Source: Streptomyces sp. Je 1-369
Lineage (GTDB): Bacteria; Actinomycetota; Actinomycetes; Streptomycetales; Streptomycetaceae
Reading direction: 5' to 3'
Length of the DNA stretch: 64,000 nt
Assembly: GCF_026810505.1 (NCBI RefSeq)
Contig: NZ_CP101750.1
Coordinates: 6,870,515 to 6,934,514 of the forward strand
Shown here: in pieces, positions 58,519 through 64,000 of the stretch
Numbering within the stretch: position 1 is the stretch's first letter
How the letters are laid out: every line of letters starts with the position of its first letter
Position numbers and translations under genes: made by a program
Notes under the pieces: model-generated
Database searches by the model: none
The model's input: the letters and a program-made list of their open reading frames with translations, nothing else
What the model was told of the DNA's origin: nothing

Positions 58519-59229
58519 ATGGGCTGGCACCAGGAGCTGCTGATCGGTTTCGACCTGGAGACGACAGGGACGGATCCGGACGAGGCGCGCATCGTCACCG
58601 GCGCGGTGATCGAGGTCAAGGCGGGCGAGACGCTGGGGCGCCGCACCTGGCTCGCGGACCCGGGGGTTCCGATCCCGGCGGACGCGGTGGCCGTGCACGG
58701 CATCACGAATGAGCGGGCGGCTGCCGAGGGCAGGCCCGCAGCCGAGGTCGCGGAAGCGCTCGCCGACGTCCTCACGTCGTACTGGCTTTCGGGCGTCCCG
58801 GTCGTCGCGTACAACGCGGTCTTCGATCTGAGCCTGCTCTCCGCGGAGCTTCGCAGGCACGGCCTTCGGTCCCTGCGCGAGCGGCTCGGCGGTATCGCCC
58901 CCGGCCCGGTGATCGACCCGTACACGATCGACCGCTCCGTCGATCGCTACCGCAGGGGCAAGCGGAACCTGGAGGCGGTCTGCACGGAGTACGGGGTGCG
59001 GCTCGAGTCCGCCCACGACGCCGCGGCCGACGCCCAGGCGGCCGCCCGCCTCGCCTGCGCGATAGCCGACCGCCACCCGAAGGTCGCGTCCCTCGGCCCC
59101 GCGGACCTGCACCGCAGCCAGATCGGGTGGTACGCGGAATGGGCGGCGGACTTCCAGAACTTCCTGCGCAAGAAGGGCAACGCGGACGCGGTCGTGGACG
59201 GGGTGTGGCCTCTCCGCGCGGAGAGCTGA
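58519..59229 (+). CDS. DnaQ-like 3'-5' exonuclease (DEDDh)
   Basis: 236-aa exonuclease-fold protein. Exo I FDLETTGTDPDEARI (Asp, Glu), Exo II VVAYNAVFDLSLLSAEL (Asp) and Exo III HDAAADAQAAARL (His, Asp) are complete, so it should be an active metal-dependent exonuclease on DNA or RNA. The C-terminal about 40 residues (IGWYAEWAADFQNFLRKKGN) are an extra helical segment found in actinobacterial members. It is not the polymerase III epsilon chain, which has binding motifs absent here. ATG 58519 follows AAGGGGG. It lies 78 bp after the HEPN gene in the same direction and may share its transcript. Confidence 0.88.
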   Translation: MGWHQELLIGFDLETTGTDPDEARIVTGAVIEVKAGETLGRRTWLADPGVPIPADAVAVHGITNERAAAEGRPAAEVAEALADVLTSYWLSGVPVVAYNAVFDLSLLSAELRRHGLRSLRERLGGIAPGPVIDPYTIDRSVDRYRRGKRNLEAVCTEYGVRLESAHDAAADAQAAARLACAIADRHPKVASLGPADLHRSQIGWYAEWAADFQNFLRKKGNADAVVDGVWPLRAES

Positions 59230-59248
59230 CCGCTCGGAAGGCGACCGT

Positions 59249-60112
59249 TCAGAAGGGGTACCAGCGGACTTCCGCGTCCCCGTCCCTGAGCGACGCCACC
59301 CGCCTGCGGAACTCGGCGAGCGCCTTCGGGTTGGACGGCGCGTGCTGCGCGACCCACGCGCAGCTGGCCGTCTCCCGGGCGCCGCGCAGCACGGCGCACC
59401 CCTCCCACTCCCGCACGTCCCAGCCGTACGTGGACACGAACCCGTCGTACGCCTCAGGCGCGAGCCCGTACCGGTCGCGGGAGAGCGCCATGACGACCAG
59501 ATCGTGCTCCCGCAGATCGAAGGAGAAGGTCTCCAGGTCCACGAGGACCGGACCGTCCGGACCGACCAGGACATTGCGGGGCAGCGCGTCCCCGTGGATG
59601 GGCCCCGGCGCGAGCCGGGGCGTCAGTGACGCGGCGGCCGCCGCGAAGCCGTCCCTGCGCTCGCGCAGATAGTCCGCGTCGGACGGATCGACCGCGTCAC
59701 CCGCGAGCCGCAGCCACCGCTCCACACCACCGAGCAGTTCACGGCGGGGGAGTTCGAAGGAGGGGGATTCCAGATCGTGCACGCGACGGATCAGCGCGGC
59801 GAGATCGCGCGGCTCCGCGGGGCGCACCGCCTCCGGCAGCCGGTGCCAGAGCGTCACCGGATGGCCGTCCACCAGCCGCGCCTCGGGCTCGGCGGCCCGG
59901 ACGGCCGGCACACCCGCCTGCTCCAGCCAGCGGGCGACCGCCGACTCGCGCCGCGCCCTGGCGAGCAGCTCGGGAGCCGCGCGACCCACCTTGACGACCA
60001 GCTCGCCCACGGCGAACACCGCGTTCTCGCCGAGGGCGAGCAGCCGGGCCCCGCCCGCCGGAACCGGCAGATCCGCCGCGTCCAGTACGTCCCGCGCCCG
60101 CGCTTCGTCCAT
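59249..60112 (-). CDS. Aminoglycoside phosphotransferase (APH)-family kinase
   Basis: 287-aa small-molecule kinase. N-lobe: GGARLLALGENAVFAV with Lys in ELVVKVGR. Catalytic loop: GPIHGDALPRNVLVGPDG (Asp, Asn). Metal Asp: VLVDLETFSFD. APH-fold enzymes phosphorylate antibiotics, choline, homoserine or other small alcohols; there is no feature that fixes the substrate, and resistance should not be assumed. ATG 60112 with GGGAGG six bases upstream. Convergent with the exonuclease gene and divergent from the sugar importer. Confidence 0.85.
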   Translation of the reverse strand: MDEARARDVLDAADLPVPAGGARLLALGENAVFAVGELVVKVGRAAPELLARARRESAVARWLEQAGVPAVRAAEPEARLVDGHPVTLWHRLPEAVRPAEPRDLAALIRRVHDLESPSFELPRRELLGGVERWLRLAGDAVDPSDADYLRERRDGFAAAAASLTPRLAPGPIHGDALPRNVLVGPDGPVLVDLETFSFDLREHDLVVMALSRDRYGLAPEAYDGFVSTYGWDVREWEGCAVLRGARETASCAWVAQHAPSNPKALAEFRRRVASLRDGDAEVRWYPF

Positions 60113-60196
60113 CCCGTGCCTCCCGCACCTGTTGCCCCGTTCGCCCGACAGTCTCGCATTCGCACAGGCCAACCGGCGTGCGAGGGCGCGCAGCTG

Positions 60197-60226
60197 CTTG
60201 ACGTATCAAGATCACATCAGCACGAT
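60197..60226 (+). promoter_or_regulatory. Putative promoter and operator of the sugar importer
   Basis: A -35-like TTGACG (60198-60203) is followed after 17 bp by a weak -10-like CACGAT (60221-60226). The -35 lies inside a hyphenated palindrome CTTGACGTATCAAG (60197-60210) that could be a repressor site. It is about 60 bp before the first permease gene. No regulator gene is adjacent. Confidence 0.4.
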
Positions 60227-60282
60227 GACGGAGGCCGCCGGGGCGGCCGGACCCGCACAAGCCGCCCGAAGGAGCCGATCCC

Positions 60283-61206
60283 GTGACATTGGCGACCGCA
60301 ACGAAGCGGTCAGCGAGAGGCAAGCCGGGACGCGGAGTCGCGGACCACGGCGCGTGGTTCCTCGTGCTGCCCGCGCTCATCCCGATCCTCGTCCTCAGCG
60401 TCGGCCCTCTTCTCTACGGCATCGCGCTGGCCTTCACCGACTCCCAGTCGGGCCGCACCGAACCCACCCAGTGGGTCGGCGCCCTCAACTTCCAGGACCT
60501 GCTGCACGACACGCTGTTCTGGGACTCGTTCCGGATCGGCCTGCTCTGGGCGTTCGGCGTCACCGTGCCGCAGTTCTTCCTCGCGCTCGGCCTCGCCCTC
60601 CTGCTCAACCAGCCGCTGCGGATGCGCTGGCTCGCGCGGGCGCTGGCGATCATCCCGTGGGCGATGCCCGAGGTGGTCGTCGGCATCATGTGGCGGCTCG
60701 TCTACCACCCGGACGCGGGCGTGCTCAACCAGACGCTCTCCAACCTCGGCCTCGGGGACGGCAAGGACTGGCTGACGGGCACGGCCACCGCGCTCTTCGC
60801 CGTCATCGTCGTCGGCATCTGGGCCGGCATGCCGCAGACCACCGTCGCGCTGCTCGCCGGACTGCAGAACACCCCGCGCGAACTGCACGAGGCCGCCGCG
60901 ATGGACGGCGCGGGCGCCTGGCGCCGCTTCCGCACGGTCACCTGGCCGGCGATCAAACCGATCGCCCTCGCCATCACCGCGCTGAACTTCATCTGGAACT
61001 TCAACTCGTTCGCCCTGGTCTACGTCCTCACGCAGGGCGGCCCCGGCGGCCGCACCCGCCTCCCCATGCTCTTCGCCTACGAAGAAGCCTTCCGCTACGG
61101 CCAGTTCGGCTACGCGGCGGCCATGGGATGCGTGATGGTCGCGGTGATCTCCGTCATCCTCGCCGTCTACCTCGTGGGTCGTCTGAAGGGAGGCGACGAA
61201 GCATGA
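60283..61206 (+). CDS. CUT1 sugar ABC transporter permease (MalF type)
   Basis: 307-aa membrane protein with about six helices. The cytoplasmic EAA loop that contacts the ATPase reads EAAAMDGAGAWRRFRTVTWP near residue 205. It resembles MalF/LacF/UgpA permeases for oligosaccharides. GTG start at 60283 after AAGGAG. Its stop overlaps the next gene (ATGA). No ATP-binding gene is present in the cluster; in Streptomyces the shared ATPase MsiK usually energises such importers. Confidence 0.93.
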   Translation: MTLATATKRSARGKPGRGVADHGAWFLVLPALIPILVLSVGPLLYGIALAFTDSQSGRTEPTQWVGALNFQDLLHDTLFWDSFRIGLLWAFGVTVPQFFLALGLALLLNQPLRMRWLARALAIIPWAMPEVVVGIMWRLVYHPDAGVLNQTLSNLGLGDGKDWLTGTATALFAVIVVGIWAGMPQTTVALLAGLQNTPRELHEAAAMDGAGAWRRFRTVTWPAIKPIALAITALNFIWNFNSFALVYVLTQGGPGGRTRLPMLFAYEEAFRYGQFGYAAAMGCVMVAVISVILAVYLVGRLKGGDEA

Positions 61207-62039
61207 TGCGTACGAACAAGTCGGCGCGCGCCGCACAGTACGTGGCACTCGCCGCCTACCTGGTCTTCCTCGCCTTCCCGTTCCTCTGGCTGATCTCCAC
61301 GGCCTTCAAGCCCGCACAGGAACTGGGCAGCCTGCACCCCACCTGGATCCCCAAGGACCCGACGCTCGACAACTTCCGGCAGGCTTTCGACGAGCAGCCG
61401 CTGCTCAGGGCCGCGGGCAACTCCCTCATCGCGGCGCTCAGCGCGGCCCTGATCGCGGTCGTCATCGCGACACCGATGGCGTACGTCATGGCCAGGCACC
61501 GCAACCGTGTCGCGAAGGCGGCCACCGGCTGGGTGGTGATCAGCCAGGCGTTCCCGTTCGTCCTGATCATCATCCCGCTCTTCCTGATCCTGAAGAACCT
61601 GCACCTGATCAACTCGCTCCTCGGCCTGATCATGGTCTACGTGGTGTGGTCGCTGCCGTTCGCGCTGTGGATGCTCGTCGGGTACGTCCGCGCGGTCCCC
61701 ACCGAGCTGGAGGAGGCCGCCGCCGTGGACGGCGCGAGCAAGGTGCGCACCTTCGTCTCGGTCGTCGCGCCGCTGCTCGCGCCCGGCATCGTCGCCACCG
61801 CGATGTTCGCCTTCATCACCGCATGGAACGAGTTCTTCTTCGCGCTCGTCCTGCTCAAGACCCCGGAGAAGCAGACGTTGCCGGTCATCCTCAACCGCTT
61901 CATCGGCACGGAGGGCGTCGCCGACCTCGGCCCGCTCGCGGCGGCGGCGTTCCTCGCGACCATCCCCTCGCTCGTCATCTTCGCGATCATCCAGAAGCGG
62001 ATCACGGGCGGCATGCTGGCGGGGGCGGTGAAGGCCTGA
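61203..62039 (+). CDS. CUT1 sugar ABC transporter permease (MalG type)
   Basis: 278-aa membrane protein with six helices and the EAA motif EEAAAVDGASKVRTFVSVVA followed by PLLAPG. The C-terminus ends with the AGAVKA signature common to MalG-type permeases. It forms the translocation channel with the preceding permease. ATG 61203 after GGAGG overlaps the upstream stop; an ATG one codon later is equivalent. The stop and the next start share a base (TGATG). Confidence 0.93.
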   Translation: MMRTNKSARAAQYVALAAYLVFLAFPFLWLISTAFKPAQELGSLHPTWIPKDPTLDNFRQAFDEQPLLRAAGNSLIAALSAALIAVVIATPMAYVMARHRNRVAKAATGWVVISQAFPFVLIIIPLFLILKNLHLINSLLGLIMVYVVWSLPFALWMLVGYVRAVPTELEEAAAVDGASKVRTFVSVVAPLLAPGIVATAMFAFITAWNEFFFALVLLKTPEKQTLPVILNRFIGTEGVADLGPLAAAAFLATIPSLVIFAIIQKRITGGMLAGAVKA

Positions 62040-63379
62040 TGCGCAAGGCACCGCGTACGGCGTTCCGCACGGCACCACGTACGGCGTTCCGCACGGCACC
62101 CCGCCTGGCCGCCGCCGTCGCCGCCCTCACGCTGCTGCTCGCAGGATGCAGCGGCGACTCCGGGGACGACGACGGGAAGATCACCCTCCAGTTCCAGTCC
62201 CTCGCCTGGCAGAAGGAGTCCGTCGACGCCAACAAGGCGCTCGTCGAGGAGTGGAACGCCACCCACCCCGACGTCAAGGTCGAGTACATCCAGGGCAGTT
62301 GGGACAGCGTCCACGACCAGCTGCTCACGTCCTTCGAAGGCGGTGAGGCGCCGGACATCATCCACGACGCGTCGGACGACCTCGCCGACTTCGCGTACGG
62401 CGGGTATCTCGCCGACATCGGCGACCTCCTGCCCGAGCGCCTCAAGGCGGACATCCCGCAGCGCAGCTGGGAGACGGCGACCTTCGACGGGAAGGTCTAC
62501 GGAGTGCCGTTCCTCCAGGAGCCGCGCGTCCTGATCGCCAACGCGAAGTGGCTGAAGAAGTCCGGCGTGCGCATCCCGACGCCCGAGAAGCCGTGGAGCT
62601 GGCCGGAGTTCCGGAAGATCACCAAGGAGCTCGGCGACGGCACCGACGGGAAGTACGGCGTCGCCTGGCCGCTGAAGGAGCCGGTCTCCGCCACGCTCAA
62701 CCTTTCCCTGTCGACCGGCGGACAGATGTTCCACCGGGGCGCGGACGGCAAGGTCGACGTCCGCTTCGACGCGCCCGACCAGGTCATGCCCCGCACGGTC
62801 CACGACCAGGTCAACGTCGACAAGAGCGCGTCCGGTACGACCCTCGGCATGGGCGGCTCCGACACCCTGCCCGGCTTCTTCGGCGGCAAGTACGCGATGG
62901 TCCCGCTCGGCTTCTCGTACCGGCAGCAGATCGTCCAGCAGGCCCCGAAGGGCTTCGAATGGCAGGTGCTGCCCGCCCCGGCGGGCGAGGGAGGGCTCGC
63001 GCAGGGCGTCAGTCCGCAGACCCTGTCCGTCTCCGAGGACAGCGCGCACAAGAAGGAGGCGGCCGAATTCATCGACTTCTTCCTCCAGCCCGACAACATG
63101 GTGAAGCTCGCGCGCGGCGACTGGATGCTGCCGACCGGCGAGGAAGCGCTGAAGGACCCGGCCCTGCGCACGGAGAAGAACGGCTGGTCCTCGGGCACGG
63201 CCCTTTCCAAGGAGTTGCGCCCGGCGCCCGCCCAGTCCGTGCGCGGCTACCCCGAGTGGAAGGACAAGGTCGCGACCCCGGCGCTCCAGGAGTACTACAG
63301 CGGGGCGATCGACCTCGACGAACTGGAGAAGCGGCTGGTGAAGGACGGGAACCTGGTGCTGGCGCGGTACCAGCGCTAG
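62039..63379 (+). CDS. Sugar-binding lipoprotein of the ABC importer
   Basis: 446-aa solute-binding protein of the MalE/extracellular family 1 type. It has a lipoprotein signal with lipobox LLLAGC, so the mature protein is lipid-anchored outside the membrane. Characteristic segments: VDANKALVEEWNATHPDVKV, APDIIHDASDDLADFA, YGVPFLQEPRVLIANAKWL and GKYAMVPLGFS. Substrate unknown. It is the last gene of the operon, unusual because the binding protein more often comes first. The n-region of the signal peptide contains a 24-bp tandem duplication (RTAFRTAP twice). Confidence 0.93.
   Translation: MRKAPRTAFRTAPRTAFRTAPRLAAAVAALTLLLAGCSGDSGDDDGKITLQFQSLAWQKESVDANKALVEEWNATHPDVKVEYIQGSWDSVHDQLLTSFEGGEAPDIIHDASDDLADFAYGGYLADIGDLLPERLKADIPQRSWETATFDGKVYGVPFLQEPRVLIANAKWLKKSGVRIPTPEKPWSWPEFRKITKELGDGTDGKYGVAWPLKEPVSATLNLSLSTGGQMFHRGADGKVDVRFDAPDQVMPRTVHDQVNVDKSASGTTLGMGGSDTLPGFFGGKYAMVPLGFSYRQQIVQQAPKGFEWQVLPAPAGEGGLAQGVSPQTLSVSEDSAHKKEAAEFIDFFLQPDNMVKLARGDWMLPTGEEALKDPALRTEKNGWSSGTALSKELRPAPAQSVRGYPEWKDKVATPALQEYYSGAIDLDELEKRLVKDGNLVLARYQR
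62054..62101 (+). repeat. 24-bp tandem duplication in the signal peptide
   Basis: Two adjacent copies of a 24-base unit starting CGTACGGCGTTCCGCACGGC (62054-62077 and 62078-62101), differing at one base. They duplicate eight residues of the basic n-region of the lipoprotein signal. In frame, so export should be intact. Confidence 0.9.
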
Positions 63380-63426
63380 CGGACGCGAGGGCGCGCGCCG
63401 GGGCAGGCGGGACGTGCGACACAGGC

Positions 63427-64000
63427 CTAGCGCCCCGCGCCCGGCTGCCCTGCCCGTACGAGGCCCGACTCGTACGCCGCGATGACCGCCTGCGCGCGGT
63501 CGCGGACGCCGAGCTTGGCGAAGATGCCGGTGGCGTGGTTCTTCACGGTCTGCACGCCGATGGCCATCTGCTGCGCGATCTCGGCGTTGTCGAGCCCCGC
63601 GGCGATCAGCCGCAGCACCTCCACCTCGCGCGGCGTGAGCCCGGAGATGTCGGCGCCGGGCGGGGCAGGCACCGGGGCCGGGGCGACGAACGTGGCGAGC
63701 AGCCGGGTCAGGAGCCGCGGGGCGACGACGGCCTCGCCGCGGTGGACGGTGCGCAGCGCGGCCACGAGCTCCTCGGGGGAGACGTCCTTGGGCAGGAACC
63801 CCGACGCGCCCGCCCGCAGGGCGCCGACCACGTGCTCGTCCATGTCGAACGTGCTGAGCGCGAGGACCCGGCAGCGGGGCAGCTCGGCGCTCAGGCGCTC
63901 GGTGGCCCGCACCCCGTCGAGCACCGGCATGCGGATGTCCATCAGGACGACGTCCGGGCGGAGTTCGTGGGCCGCCGCGACGGCCTGCTCGCCGTCGTCC
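63427..64000 (-). CDS. NarL/FixJ-type response regulator (5' end beyond window)
   Basis: C-terminal 190 residues of a two-component response regulator; the N-terminus lies past the right edge. The receiver domain shows the phosphorylation site VVLMDIRMPVLDG, the switch residue in VLALSTFDMDEH and the conserved Lys in GFLPKDVSPEELV. A Pro/Ala linker leads to a LuxR-type helix-turn-helix (LTPREVEVLRLIAAGLDNAE, VQTVKNHATGIFAKLG). It should bind DNA as a dimer when phosphorylated. The partner sensor kinase is probably encoded just beyond the window. Convergent with the sugar-importer operon, 47 bp away. Confidence 0.93.
   Translation of the reverse strand, partial: DDGEQAVAAAHELRPDVVLMDIRMPVLDGVRATERLSAELPRCRVLALSTFDMDEHVVGALRAGASGFLPKDVSPEELVAALRTVHRGEAVVAPRLLTRLLATFVAPAPVPAPPGADISGLTPREVEVLRLIAAGLDNAEIAQQMAIGVQTVKNHATGIFAKLGVRDRAQAVIAAYESGLVRAGQPGAGR

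Noticed and set aside
59249..60112. Antibiotic-resistance gene.
   Set aside because: The APH fold is clear, but nothing in the sequence or context points to an aminoglycoside or other drug as substrate.

Overview
The window is chromosomal DNA of a high-GC filamentous actinomycete, almost certainly Streptomyces. The evidence is very high third-position GC in every gene, frequent GTG and some TTG starts, chains of genes joined by GTGA/ATGA overlaps, a bifunctional geosmin synthase, DUF1707-FHA and SAV2148-type HEPN proteins, and sugar importers without their own ATPase. No rRNA, tRNA, CRISPR array, insertion sequence or integrase was seen. No gene-free stretch exceeds 300 bases; the longest are about 230 bp at 117-343 and 34459-34689.

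Layout. 1-6424: a truncated secreted protein gene, then a reverse-strand ribose operon in transcription order lacI, rbsA, an rbsC-rbsB fusion, rbsK, rbsD, with twin LacI-type operators in front of lacI. 6564-10294: a DUF1266 protein, a CYP125/142-like P450 and an alpha/beta hydrolase with a His/Gly-rich tail. 10498-34458: the most striking part, two convergent operons. The forward one encodes a GAP1-like protein and a TerY-P triad (vWA, PP2C phosphatase, zinc-ribbon kinase). The reverse one has ten tightly coupled genes: a 174-aa unknown, a TPR protein, a 1990-aa CHAT protease-TPR protein, a 130-aa unknown, a GrpE-like factor, an Hsp70 with an inserted zinc ribbon, a degenerate Hsp70-TPR fusion, a two-TM coiled-coil protein, a MotB/ZorB-like protein and an Fn3-type protein. 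I read this as one predicted phospho-regulated, chaperone-linked stress or conflict (possibly anti-phage or cell-death) system. Its function is not established.

34690-42396: geosmin synthase, a phenoxazinone-synthase-like multicopper oxidase, a class I amidotransferase-like protein divergent from a LysR regulator, and a membrane PDZ protein with a long repetitive cytoplasmic head. 42460-54792: an M24 peptidase, then the glycogen-to-trehalose genes glgX, treY and treZ on the reverse strand, interleaved with forward-strand FHA, P450 and MFS genes and a reverse-strand M14 carboxypeptidase. 54929-57095: a two-gene copper amine oxidase (N-terminal domains and catalytic domain encoded separately). 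57199-60112: a HEPN protein, a DEDDh exonuclease and an APH-family kinase. 60283-63379: a CUT1 sugar importer (two permeases, then the lipoprotein). 63427-64000: a NarL-type response regulator cut by the window edge.

How the genes work together. Ribose is imported by RbsA/RbsCB, isomerised by RbsD and phosphorylated by RbsK under LacI control. GlgX, TreY and TreZ together turn glycogen into trehalose. The TerY-P triad probably sets the phosphorylation state of an assembly that includes Hsp70 chaperones, membrane components and the CHAT-TPR protease. Several proteins of that locus carry in-frame minisatellite repeats, which suggests rapidly evolving linkers.
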